Positions 19,700 to 29,960 of a stretch of DNA of 64,000 nucleotides are shown here, piece after piece. The notes under the pieces were generated by a model, which was not told the origin of the DNA, did not search any database, and was given only the letters and a program-made list of their open reading frames with translations. Position 1 is the stretch's first letter, and the number at the start of each line of letters is the position of its first letter. The translations under genes were made by a program, and so were the position numbers. The stretch lies in NCBI GenBank assembly GCA_037127315.1, contig JBBBDQ010000913.1, forward strand, positions 3,429,501 through 3,493,500. Direction: 5' to 3'. This DNA is from Ascarosepion bandense (Eukaryota > Mollusca > Cephalopoda > Sepiida > Sepiidae).

Positions 19700-20312
19700 A
19701 TAGTCAGTCAAGTGCCAGACGTGATACATGCTTAGGGCGATCATGTCTCGAAAGAAACATAACTGACTAGGCAGAATATTATCCTGCAGTAGGTTGCCAT
19801 TGCTTTCTGCGGTAGACCGGTTGCCAGCCAAGGCTATAGAACCCAATCTGTCTTGTTATTTGACTCATAGCTAGAGGGAGAAATGTATATTATATTATTA
19901 AGCAGTAATTAGAGGGGGATCAGTTTATTACTTAATAACAATAGAAAACCGATCTCCCACTTTATGCCCAGTAAAAGCCTTAATCACGTTTCTAACTATT
20001 ATATTCAGTCAGTGAGTCATATGTGATACACGCTTTGGGCGATCGTGTCTCGGAAAAAACATGACTGACTGGGCAGAAGATTAACCCACGGTAGGTTGCC
20101 ATTGCTTTCTGCGGCACACTGGTTGCCAGCCAAGGCTACAGAACCCAATCCGCCCTATTATTTAATCTATAACTGGAGTAAAGAAACGAATGAATTCTTT
20201 TTCTAAAGGTATTTGTATGTAAGTGAATGTAAAGAATTCAACTTGAATTCGAACTCGGCTCCCCGATTTGTCATTTCGAGTCTAGATCCACTGCACCACA
20301 ACGCATATCCTA
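19700..20312 (-). mobile_element. SINE-1 composite (two modules)
   Basis: Same architecture as 10390-11012: head at about 20312-20230, first body, linker with the GATCTCCCACTTTATGCCCA motif on the plus strand, and second body to 19700. It lies between two similar purine tracts. Confidence 0.8.
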
Positions 20313-20985
20313 AAGGATAGAAGAGAAAAGAAAGAAAGGACACAGGACAGAGATAGAAAAATAATTTTTTTTAAATGAAAAAGAAAGAAAAAAGAAAGAT
20401 ATAAGAAATAGACAAAAGAAGGAAAAAATGAAGGAGAAATAGAAGGGAGGAACTGTGAAAGAGAAAAGAAATAGAGAAAAATAGAATAAGAAAACCCCAA
20501 AAAACTAAAAAATCAAATGACGTAGACGAAGAAAAAATATCTGTTTTCGATTGACAGACAAAGAAGACACAAACTATTGGTAATAAGATGCGAGGAACGA
20601 TGGGTGTGGTGGAAGGTCAGGGGCACATAATCCACCAAATCAAGAATGCAGGTGGAAAGGGGTAGTTGACTTGCCGGCAGTATTGGGGAGATATATGCGT
20701 CGCGGAAGGCACACTAGCGCCAGCTCTGCCTAATTGCCATCTTAATCAGTTCCGGCTTCCTGTCTCCGTCAGGTGGTCCCACTGAGCTAAAGTAACCCGC
20801 AGAGAGATGCTTCCATATATAGAAACGTTGAATGCCAACAGCTTCTAGCACCTGCTCGTCGCCCCACTCATCAATCCATCCATCCATCTCCCGTCCACCT
20901 AGACTACAGAAATGTCTTGCCATCACGTCAGATTGTAACACTTAGTGAAATGTTATTATTATCATTTTTCATTATAAATCTATTT
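20313..20985. other. Purine tract then unassigned sequence
   Basis: 20313-20500 is GAAA-rich. 20500-20985 has higher complexity (for example GCGTCGCGGAAGGCACACTA), but I see no recognisable product. It may include the 3' untranslated part of LINE-D. Confidence 0.4.
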
Positions 20986-22197
20986 CTGCTATGGTTGCAC
21001 TACCTACCATGTCTACAGGAAGACCTAAGGCAGGTCGTGGTGTGTTGCTATGGCTCCACTTCTTATTTTTTTTCATATCTCCCTAACATCCCTAGCTTTG
21101 CATAGACAAAGTTCTCCTTAGTGTGTGGACTGAACATAACGAGACAGTTTTTTTGGTATATCTCTTAAGCTGGGGTTTCCAGGGATTTTTTCAATGTGTT
21201 TTTGTTCCATTTTTTATCATTTCAAGTGCACCCACTATCACTGGTACGATAGTTGTTTTCAATTTCCACATTTTTTTCTATTTCAATTTCCAGGTCTTTA
21301 TATTTTCGAATTCCTTGGTTGCTATGTCACAATCCGCTCGACAAGCCATATCAATTAATAAGCAAATTTTTTCTTTTTGGTTTTTAACAATAATGTCCGA
21401 CCTATTTTCTTCAATTATTGTCTGTTTAAATGGTGTAATCCCACAGAATGGTGACATCGTCTATTTCTGTCACCGGTGCTGGGTGATGTTCATACCAGTG
21501 TTTGTTTACATATTTTCCATAGTATTTGCACATTGTCTAGTGTAAATATTGCCTCACTCTATCGTAACGATTTTTATATTCATTTAGGGAAAGTACAGAA
21601 TATCCTGAGATTAGATGGTCTATTGTTTCTTGGTATTTATCACAGAACCTGCATTTTGGATCTACATTATTATGTATAATATTTGCCTGAAAGTTCCTAG
21701 TGAAAAGACTTTGGTCTTGCGCTACAAGAATAAAGCCTTCAGTTTCAGATTTTAATCCAGATGCACGTAACCATCGATGAGTATTAACTTTATCAATATT
21801 GGGTTTATTAGCACGATCTGGATATTGGCTATGCAGAGGTTTGTCTTGCCAGCGTTGCTTCATCTGTTCAAGAGCTTTATCCGTGGCTTTCTTTTTCATA
21901 TTTTTTGCCGCAATAGTTGGTTCTTGGTTTCTGTTTTGCTTTTCTACAAAATCTAAATGTCAATTTTGTTTGTATTTACTGCCTTCTTTCATTATTGAAT
22001 ATTTTTTCTTTCTGTTTTCATGTTGTTTGACTAATTACTCCTTTGTTGTTTCTGTGTATGTTAGTAAGCCAATAGTTGTTTTGTATGACAATTCTAGTTG
22101 AATAAGACCCCTTCCACCTTCTTTACGGGGTATTTATAGACGGTCTACGTCAGCCTTTGGATGATGCATCTTATGCTTAGAAAGAAGCTTTCTTGTC

Positions 22198-22200
<3 letters not shown>
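20986..22200 (-). pseudogene. LINE-D ORF2 C-terminal fragment with zinc-finger-like motif
   Basis: Minus-strand translation starts with LLSKHKMHHPKADVDRL, then PRKEGGRGLIQLELSYKTT near 22110, continues as MKKKATDKALEQMKQRWQDK (21837-21899), then VNTHRWLRASGLKSETEGFI, AQDQSLFTRNFQANII and CRFCDKYQETIDHLISG, with spacing C-x2-C then H as in the C-terminal CCHC of several non-LTR clades. Internal stops (two near 22000) and a frameshift break it. From about 21500 to 20986 the frame degrades into a 3' region. Related pieces are at 35640-35720 and 56395-57005. Confidence 0.75.
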
Positions 22201-22202
<2 letters not shown>

Positions 22203-22231
<29 letters not shown>

Positions 22232-22232
22232 C
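22203..22232. repeat. (ATT)n microsatellite
   Basis: About ten ATT units. Confidence 0.9.
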
Positions 22233-22249
22233 ATTTACAAAAGCTGCTT

Positions 22250-22442
22250 GCTGAGATCGAACAACAGTTTTCTGAAATCTATTGATCTTCCTCAATGCCT
22301 ATACTGCTTAGGATAAACCTTCTCAAAACAGAAACTATTATCTGGAACTGGAATGAAAACAGTGATGGCAGGTACATTAAATCCATAAATAATAAAGTTG
22401 TGGATTTAGTAAATACCAAACACTTCACTCACCTCGGGTCCT
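22250..22442 (+). pseudogene. Non-LTR reverse transcriptase fragment
   Basis: The frame encodes INLLKTETIIWNWNENSDGR, then YIKSINNKVVDLVNTKHFTH and LGS before the match ends. 'L..KTE.M.....' followed by 'LGS' is the region just after the YADD box in LINE-B-like elements. It is a short internal piece abutting a T-run and another element's tail. Confidence 0.55.
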
Positions 22443-22444
22443 GG

Positions 22445-22806
22445 GGATTTTTTTTTTTTAATCATATCACCCCGAGCAAGGCGGTAACGCCACTGATGTG
22501 CAGGGGGCTACGTAAGAGTGAAAAGATTGGAAAAAAGAAAGCCGGAAACCACATCCTAAACAGGAAACAAGGGATGAGCCTCTTCACCCGTTCAATAGAT
22601 GTGGGTGGAGTGTGAACCAGGCGATAGTTTAGTCTATCTACTCTAATTGAAAAAAAGAGTAAAAGAATGGAAAAGAGAAAAGATTGGAAAAGAGAAAGCC
22701 GGAAACCACATCCTAAACAGGAAACAAGGGATGAGCCTCTTCACTCATTCAATAGATGTGGGTGGAGTGTGAACCGGGCGATAGTTTAGTCTATCTACTC
22801 CAATGT
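22445..22806 (-). mobile_element. Non-LTR 3' tail, two tandem units, minus strand
   Basis: On the plus strand: poly-T, ATCACCCCGAGCAAGGCGGT (reversed LINE-type end), then two copies of a block with GAAAGCCGGAAACCACATCC, GGATGAGCCTCTTCAC and GGTGGAGTGTGAACC. This is the same family as 13095-13665 (three units) and 49012-49376 (two units). Confidence 0.8.
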
Positions 22807-22990
22807 ATGACGGTAAACCGCAGCAATGCCTCTGATTAGGAGGTTGTGGGGAGCATGGAACTACCTCTTAAATTGCTGTTGTCCTCAGGTCCCACCTGAC
22901 CCGGAGTGGTAGCACCTTTTAGGGTCCCAGCTATGGGCAAATAGTTAATCCTTAAACTGGGTTCAAAACACCATGAAAGTATAAAAAATA
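22807..22990 (-). repeat. Repeat R, partial copy
   Basis: Reverse complement of the right half of the longer copies at 47529-48045 and 62783-63285. Shared words are GGAGGTTGTGGGGAGCATGG, GACCCGGAGTGGTAGCACC and CCCAGCTATGGGCAAATAGT. No coding capacity. The class is unknown to me. Confidence 0.7.
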
Positions 22991-23093
22991 CTTATATACA
23001 TAAAAATAGATTTTTTTAGAAAAACATACATTTTTGAAAGAAAAATATTACCAACAATACATTTTTGGAAGAAAATAATTAAACAAAAAGCAT

Positions 23094-23150
23094 CTGAAGA
23101 AGTCCTGAGCGTACAGCGGCTGAAACGTTGTACAAATGACAACAAAGATG
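23094..23150 (+). ncRNA. Hammerhead-like relic (weak)
   Basis: CTGAAGA, then a stem II candidate (AGTC...GGCT extended by CTG/CAG around an AGCGTA loop), then GAAAC. No returning stem III strand with the needed U-H cleavage site and no matching stem I are visible. It could be a decayed ribozyme of a Penelope-like or retrozyme element, or chance. Confidence 0.25.
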
Positions 23151-23239
23151 AGAACAATAGTCAGAATAATGGAAATAGTTAAACAAAAAAAAAACAGTAT
23201 TAATATTAGTTCTGATGGCTTGGCTTCAGTTACTTTCAC

Positions 23240-23545
23240 ACCACTGTAAGGTTACCTTCCTGTGTCTTTTCTATAAATAATTTCATTGGTAATTGTTCAG
23301 ATGAGCTCTTCGCCATGGTAGCTAGATTTTTTTTAAAATTAAAGGGCCGTACTAGACTGGCGTCGATTTCTCATCAAATTACATTTGAACTGCATAGATG
23401 TAGCCTTAAGTTCTCTGCTAATAGTTTCTTTTCTCGCAATTCTCGCTTGTGGAGTTTCTTTCTGACGACATGCTTTCAAGCCAACTTTAATCCTCAAAAA
23501 TTTAAATGCACAGTCAATCGCTGTCTCCTGGCCCCTTGATTACTC
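23240..23545 (+). pseudogene. LINE-A reverse transcriptase C-terminus, diverged
   Basis: Translation runs FSINNFIGNCSDELFAMVAR, then GRTRLASISHQ, NSFFSRNSRLWSFF, NFNPQKFKCTVNRCLL and a stop. This is the LINE-A signature in order with many substitutions, so an old copy. Confidence 0.65.
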
Positions 23546-23662
23546 TCTCTTTCTCCCGCTCATTCTTAGAACAGGAGTAAATGATTGCGGGATCGGCATA
23601 AATGCCAGGTTGGGAACTGATAACATCAGAGAGATCATTGATGAAGATAAGGAACAACGTAT

Positions 23663-24217
23663 ACTACCGGCCATAATTATTAAGCCATCTCAGATTTTTT
23701 TAAAACGATGTATTTCAACCTATTTTTAGTATTTATTGCCAACAGGATAATTCTAAATGAAAATAGAATGATTCTTTTGTTATTATTACTTTGCAAGGCA
23801 AATAGCGACAATTTACTCATCGCACCTTGTAGATTATATATATATATATATATGTATGCACACTACTGGCCATAATTATTAGACCACCCCAGATTTTTGT
23901 TAAAAAAATTATGTATTTCATACTATTTTTAGTATTTATTGCCAAGTGGATAATTCTTAATGAAAATACAATAGTTATTTTGTTAATACTGTACAATAAC
24001 ATGTACAGCAAATGAACTGTTCTGATGTCCAGTTTGTGTGCTCTGTTCCCCATGCTAGTCTCTTCTTCTTATTGGCTGGCCGAAGCAAAGGCTTCCTGAC
24101 TGAACGATTCTATTTTTATTTAGAATTATCAACTTGGCAAGAAATACTAAAAAATATTATGAAAGACATCATTTGTTTTAAACCGGGGTGGCCTAATAAT
24201 TATGGCCGGTAGTGTGT
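23663..24217. mobile_element. Tc1-type MITE with a second partial copy
   Basis: A complete copy spans about 23861-24214, with ends CACTACTGGCCATAATTATT and its reverse complement AATAATTATGGCCGGTAGTG. A left half of another copy starts at 23663 (ACTACCGGCCATAATTATTA) and stops at the (TA)n at 23838. The interior keeps a piece of transposase at 24003-24110. Same family as 490-868. It lies directly beside a reverse transcriptase fragment at 24225. Confidence 0.8.
24003..24110 (-). pseudogene. Tc1 transposase fragment inside MITE
   Basis: One continuous minus-strand frame of about 36 residues reads NRSVRKPLLRPANKKKRLAW followed by GTEHTNWTSEQF. This matches the Tc1 transposase segment between the second helix-turn-helix and the first catalytic Asp ('R.KP.L...N...RL.WA..H..W'). 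The flanking DNA-binding and DDE parts are missing. It identifies the MITE as a deletion derivative of a Tc1 element. Confidence 0.75.
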
Positions 24218-24224
24218 GTCTCAA

Positions 24225-24440
24225 GATAAAACCCCTGGTGGGACCCTTCATTAATCTAAAAAGAACTATCAGCGTGTCCGTTCAACACGACCTTCATTTC
24301 ACGATTTGTTACGAACGAGTGGATTAAACCAAATATTTGTCCAGTGACACCGTCGCCCTTGAGCGCGTCTCTTATGCCAAACCCTGTCGAAAGCCTTCGA
24401 GATGTCTAGACTTAACTCTGCCGTTCTCATCTAAAGCTTG
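24225..24440 (-). pseudogene. Non-LTR reverse transcriptase palm fragment
   Basis: Minus strand encodes ELSLDISKAFDRVWHKR, which contains RT motif A (catalytic Asp in 'LDISKAFD'). After a frameshift come NREMKVVLNGHADSSF, INEGSHQGFYL, equivalent to the 'GVPQGSIL' motif. It is cut off by the Tc1-type MITE at 24217, so the MITE either inserted here or marks the break. Confidence 0.7.
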
Positions 24441-25300
24441 AATTCAATGACAGCCGTGAACAAGTTAAAATCCAAATGCTAAACACTGATCCATTGACTT
24501 TGTTAGAAATTAAAGATCCGAATTTACAAATTTTGCTTAGCACACACTTAAAAGTGAATCCAAAACAAAACTCGTGAAATAAAACACCTTGATGTGAAAT
24601 GTTTTTCGGACAATAGAAAACTAGGAAGCATCTAAAAACAAAATTCAAATAATCTTCAATTCTCAGAAACATTCTTTTACGGAACTTTTCGCGAGCCGAC
24701 GCGAAGTTTGTTCGGCGTCTAATGGAAAGGCCGGAATCACATCCGAGAGTGAATTCCCAAATCACCTTTTCAAGCCCCACAAACAGAATAAAAGACGGGT
24801 AAGTTCACCTGTCACAAGAGAGAAGAAGACGAGCGTATTAACATGTCTCTTGACAAAAGTTAAGCGATCGTTATTATCTCTATCCTTCTCCTTCACTTTC
24901 TTCCTTTTCGCCGTTCACCCATCTGCCTTTTCTTATACTTGCTAACCGAACGGAACCCTTTAAGACTGAGCGATAACTACAGACAATCCTACCCAACGAT
25001 AACGCTCATACATACACACAAATTACAACTGCGAACTCTTGATACCCATAACCCCTTACTACTGTTTCTCATTAAACGTTTAACGTCTACCAATTCATGT
25101 TATTCTGTTCTATTAAAAATTTTCTACTTAAACATACAAAAGGTAAACTTTTATTCTCCCACAAATCCACCTTATGATAACCTTCTGATAATTCTAATAA
25201 TCCTAGGTTTTAGGGAGTGTAGGCTGTGTTTGTGAATTGGCTTTTACCAGACATCGCTGACCGTCCCTACTGCTACAAACACACAGGCGGTAGACCTGGA
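24441..25300. other. Unassigned; possible old LTR-type sequence
   Basis: The plus frame near 24440-24580 reads FNDSREQVKIQMLNTDPLTL, then LEIKDPNLQILLS, not recognised. About 25030-25230 (CGAACTCTTGATACC, ACCTTCTGATAATTCT, TTAGGGAGTGTAGGCTG) parallels the end of the LTR-2 element at 35100-35310, so a diverged LTR of that type may be present. Boundaries are not resolved. Confidence 0.35.
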
Positions 25301-26119
25301 TATATTGAAGTAATATTGTTTAACCCAAAGTGTGAAGTGAGATGCTTAATCAGTTCGGTCTAAAAAGAAGTAAGAGAATATTAGGGCTATAATTCGAGGG
25401 GTTAGATGTTTCCCCAGTGTTTTTAACCCACTTTATGCTATCTCCATTCACTAATATCGTACATCATTCATTATAATCACTTTAAAAGTTAACGTCGAGT
25501 AGCACTCGATCCTTGTGCAGGATTAACTTCAGTATAAAAATGTCTCCTAAGTGTATTTGTAATATTTTCATGCGATGTGCTACACTCTCTTTAAATGTCC
25601 TCCAGCAAGATCTTGGTATTTTTCTTTTCATATTTTATACTTTGCATTGATATAGAAACCTTTTTGGAGAATGAGGGCCAAAAAGCTATGTAGAGTCATG
25701 GAGGAGGGCCAAACAGCTATGGCTCCAGTGTCATGGAGAAGAACCATGTTATTAAATATGTGAATAAATTTTCTATGTGTTTGAAGAAAGCAAGAATTGA
25801 ATATAATTTAATATCTGACAGAAATTTTGTTTAAAAAAAATTACATCTAAAAAAAAAGTTTCCTAAATCTGTATTGAAAAAAATTCCATTAGAATTGGTT
25901 GAAAACACTATCTTATATTCATTTAAAAGTGCCGCTCACGGAAGCAATTTCACAGAAAAAGTAAATGTGAGACCGTGCAATAATTTTAGTGATCTCTACA
26001 AATAAAAATAAAAACAAAAATAAAAATACAAGTAAAACATATCCTCCAGGTAAAAAAAAATATAATTTCGACGCAATGTATTCAGTATGTTCAAACAGTA
26101 GCTTTGGTTTGGTTTACCT
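25301..26119. other. AT-rich unassigned stretch
   Basis: Two adjacent imperfect copies of a GGGCCAAA(A/C)AGCTATG segment at about 25677 and 25707. No gene, RNA or transposon end seen. Confidence 0.4.
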
Positions 26120-26212
26120 ATATTTATACCGCGCCCAGAGTAAAGTAGTGACCCGGACACAAGATTAACTCGTGGGCCGTATGTGGCCCGCGGGCCGCGG
26201 ATTGCCGAAGTA
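26120..26212 (-). mobile_element. hAT-like terminal sequence
   Basis: CGTATGTGGCCCGCGGGCCG followed by CGGATTGCCGAAG. Read on the minus strand, this matches the 'GGCAA.CCGCGGCCCGCGGGCCACAT' type terminus common to hAT family DNA transposons. Only one end is visible, and no transposase was recognised nearby. Confidence 0.45.
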
Positions 26213-26622
26213 AAAGTTATAATTAAAGTACTTCAAAAAATAGTAATTAAATTTTCGCAAATACCACGGAATAAAGAAATAATCAGTAGTCCAAAAATTA
26301 ACTTAAAACATGAAAATATTGCCTTTAATTTTAAGAACAGAAAACTTTTTTTCTGTAATGTCATCAAAACAGACTAATATATAGTAACGAGCAATATATA
26401 GATGCTGTTATGATGAGAACAGAACTTTAGGAAATAATTTTATTTGGTTGATTTGCGATGGATACTAAGTTTTCGACTTTTCTTACTACTGTGTAAAGTG
26501 ATATCTAGGAAAATATTTTACTTATCCGTTGTACCAAGAGAATTATTGGAAAACAAGTGTCTCAGTTTAAATTCACGATATAGATATCAAAACAACGAGC
26601 CAACACTCAATAAAGAGTAAAG
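26213..26622. other. AT-rich unassigned stretch before satellite
   Basis: No recognised element. May be the interior of the hAT-like remnant. Confidence 0.35.
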
Positions 26623-28930
26623 CAACAACGTGTTAAATGCATATAGCTAACATTTAATGCCACTTTGCATGCTATAAAATTCCGCTCAAATCCCTAATGT
26701 CAGAACTCTTGCTTTACAAAAGCTTCAATAGCAACAACGTGTTGAAATGCATATAGCTAACATTTAATGCCATTTTGCATGCTATAAAATCCCGCTCAAA
26801 TCCTTAATGTCAGAACCCATGTTTTACAAAAGCTTCAATAGCAACAACGTTTGAAATGCATATAGCTAACATTTAATGCCATTTTGCATGCTATAAAATT
26901 CCGCTCAAATCCCTGATGTCAGAACTCTGTATTTACAAAAGCTTCAATAGCAACAAGCTGTTGAAATGCATATAGCTAACATTTAATGCCATTTTGCATG
27001 CTATAAAATTCCGCTCAAATCCCTTATGTCAGAACTCTTGTTTTACAAAATCTTCAATAGCAACAACGTGTTGAAATGCATATAGATAACATTTAATACC
27101 ATTTTGCATGCTATAAGATCCCGCTCAAATCCTTAATGTCAGAACCCATGTTTTACAAAAGCTTCAATAGCAACAACATTTGAAATGCATATAGCTAACA
27201 TTTAATGCCATTTTGCATGCTATAAAATTCCGCTCAAATCCCTGATGACAGAACTCTGTATTTACAAAAGCTTCAATAGCAACAACGTGTTGAAATGCAT
27301 ATAGCTAAGATTTAGTGCCATTTTGCATTCTATAAATTTCCGCTCAAATCCCTAATGTCGGAACGCTTGTTTTACAAAAGCTTCAATAGCAACAACGTGT
27401 TGAAATGCATATAGCTAACATTTAATGCCATTTGCATGCTATAAAATTCCGCGCAAATCCCTAATGTCGGAACGCTTGTTTTACAAATGCTTCAATAGCA
27501 ACAACGTGTTGAAATGCATATAGCTAACATTTAATGCCATTTGGCATGCTATAAATTCCCGCTCAAATCTCTAATGTCGGAACGCTTGTTTTACAAAAGC
27601 TTCAATAGCAACAACGTGTTGAAATGCATATAGCTAACATTTAATGCCATTTTGCATGCTATAAAATTCCGCTCAAATCCCTAATGTCGGAACCCTTGTT
27701 TTACAAAAGCTTCAATAGCAACAACGTGTTGAAATGCATATAGCTAACATTTAATGCCATTTTGCATGCTATAAATTCCCGCTCAAATCCCTAATGTCGG
27801 AACGCTTGTTTTACAAAAGCTTCAATAGCAACAACGTGTTGAAATGCATATAGCTAACATTTAATGCCATTTTGCATGATATAAAATTCCGCTCAAATCC
27901 CTAATGTCGGAACCCTTGTTTTACAAAACCTTCAATAGCAACAACGTGTTGAAATGCATATAGCTAACATTTAATGCCATTTTGCATGCTATAAAATTCC
28001 GCTCAAATCCCTAATGTCGGAACCCTTGTTTTACAAAACCTTCAATAGCAACAACGTGTTGAAATGCATATAGCTAACATTTAATGCCATTTTGCATGCT
28101 ATAAAATTCCGCTCAAATTCTTAATGTCGGAACCCTTGTTTTACAAAACCTTCAATAGCAACAACGTGTTGAAATGCATATAGCTAACATTTAATGCCAT
28201 TTTGCACGCTATAAAATTCCGCTCAAATCCCTAATGTCGGAACCCTTGTTTTACAAAACCTTCAATAGCAACAACGTGTTGAAATGCATATAGCTAACAT
28301 TTAATGCCATTTTGCATGCTATGAATTTCCGCTCAAATCCCTAATGTCGGAACGCTTGTTTTACAAAACCTTCAATAGCAACAACGTGTTGAAATGCATA
28401 TAGCTAACATTTAATGCCATTTTGCATGCTATAAATTCCCGCTCAAATCCCTAATGTCGGAACGCTTGTTTTACAAAAGCTTCAATAGCAACAACGTGTT
28501 GAAATGCATATAGCTAACATTTAATGCCATTTTGCACGCTATAAAATTCCGCTCAAATCCCTAATGTCGGAACGCTTGTTTTACAAAAGCTTCAATAGCA
28601 ACAACGTGTTGAAATGCATATAGCTAACATTTAGTGCCATTTTGCATGCTATGAATTTCCGCTCAAATCCCTAATGTCGGAATGCTTGTTTTACAAAACC
28701 TTCAATAGCAACAACGTGTTGAAATGCATATAGCTAACATTTAATGCCATTTTGCACGCTATAAAATTCCGCTCAAATCCCTAATGTCGGAACCCTTGTT
28801 TTACAAAAGCTTCAATAGCAACAACGTGTTGAAATGCATATAGCTAACATTTAGTGCCATTTTGCATGCTTCCAATTTCTGCTCAACTCCCTTTTATTGG
28901 AACGATTGTTTTACAAAATGTTCAATAGTT
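26623..28930. repeat. 110-bp satellite array, about 21 units
   Basis: A unit beginning CAACAACGTGTTGAAATGCA recurs every 110 bp from 26623 to 28819. Units contain TAGCTAACATTTAATGCCAT and end TTTTACAAAAGCTTCAATAG. The first six units form a repeated trimer (330 bp). Later units share other variants (CGGAACGCTTG or CGGAACCCTTG) in neighbouring runs. The last unit degrades after 28860. There are no spacers and no long open frame, so this is a satellite. Confidence 0.97.
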
Positions 28931-29695
28931 AAAACGGGTAACTTTAAATTTTCTAAATAATTATAACAGAGCGGGTTTACGTGTGTTGTTTTTTTTCTTC
29001 AAATCACCATCACAACGAAATCCAGATTTATTCACACTTTCGATACGTTTGTCTTTGTAATTTATTCCTGACGATGATCTGGAGAAAATCATGGTTAAGA
29101 AGCGGACCTGGATAGAAAAAAACTACGGTGCCTTCCGTGATGAATTTCATCTTTTAATCAAGTAATTGACAAGAGAACTGGAAAGGATCATTATAAAACA
29201 GACATAATATTTCTATATTATTCAATGAAATATATGTGTGTGTTTGGTTGTGTCTGTGTGTGTTCGCGCATGCGCGCGCGTGTGTGTGTAAAGGAAGTTG
29301 TATAAATAACATCGTAGTCACAATAGTGACGTATATGGAAGACAGAAAGAGAGAGCAATGGAAGGAGAAAGAGTAAACGCTTGAAAGAGAAGGTGAGATT
29401 TCCAACTGTTTACAAATCGTCGGCCGTTTGATTACGCTTTGTGTCTATTGAGGAGGTGGCGGGGGGAACGGGTATTATCTGCCATCGCACAGGATTAGCT
29501 ATGCCAATCATTTTGCAATCGAAGACAGTTTGAGTCCCTAGTAAAACGTTTGCAGATTATCCTCCTTAATCCAGATAAAGCAAACGACAGCTCTCTGGCA
29601 TAAAATTGTACGAGGATTATCCAGTTTTATTGAACCAAGCATTGAATTACCGCCATTATGGTTCTCCCACTTTCTGTCTGTCTCTGTCTTTTCTT

Positions 29696-29699
<4 letters not shown>
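28931..29699. other. Unassigned stretch
   Basis: Contains a short GT/GC-rich run near 29240-29290. CCTGACGATGATCTGGAGAA at 29067 resembles but does not fold as a hammerhead. No gene recognised. Confidence 0.4.
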
Positions 29700-29738
<39 letters not shown>

Positions 29739-29739
<1 letters not shown>

Positions 29740-29797
29740 GTCATTCGCAGACAGATCTGTTTCGCTGTATCACAGCTCATCAGTACGGTTAGACTCC
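29739..29797 (-). ncRNA. Hammerhead ribozyme, type I, family A
   Basis: All conserved core positions are present on the minus strand. CTGATGA (29777-29783) is followed by stem II GCTGTGATACAGC (5 perfect bp, 3-nt loop, 29764-29776), then GAA (29761-29763). Stem III is ACA/TGT or ACAG/CTGT over 29751-29760, ending in U16.1, with H17 = C at 29750. Stem I pairs CGTA with TGCG (one G-U) and opens to both ends, making it type I. Predicted cleavage is between 29750 and 29749. Short stem III hammerheads are known from schistosome SINE-like Sm-alpha repeats and metazoan retrozymes, where dimeric forms may be needed. Confidence 0.85.
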
Positions 29798-29960
29798 GAG
29801 TGCTTTTAACCCAGGATTGAAACCCGACCGAATTAGCGTCATTCGGCGATTCTACCTCTGGGCTATGTGCGCTCGGTAGAAGAAGGTAGACTTTATAGCG
29901 TGTATATTATCATTATACACGCTCAATAGCCAGAGTGCTCTAATTCTTTACTGAATGAAG
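29741..29960 (-). mobile_element. SINE-H copy 2 (tRNA-like SINE with complete hammerhead)
   Basis: On the minus strand, from about 29960: entry region CATTCAGTAAAGAATTAGAG, a 9-bp-stem hairpin at 29897-29923, a tRNA-like A-box region TAGCCCAGAGGTAGAATCGC (29848-29867), B-box-like GGGTTTCAATCC (29813-29824), a connector ending GTCTAACCGTA, and the hammerhead at 29739-29797. It runs into (TA)n then (GA)n. The tRNA-like boxes imply pol III transcription. The ribozyme would cut the transcript just before its 3' end, or between units of a multimer. No protein is encoded, so mobilisation would need LINE machinery. Confidence 0.75.

Noticed and set aside
21123..21545. 140-codon Phe/Ile-rich plus-strand frame
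   Set aside because: It is antisense to the decayed LINE-D C-terminus and its 3' region.
29067..29100. CCTGACGATGATCTGGAGAA as a hammerhead core
   Set aside because: CTGACGA is followed by GAA at about the right distance, but the intervening bases do not form stem II and no stem I partner is seen.
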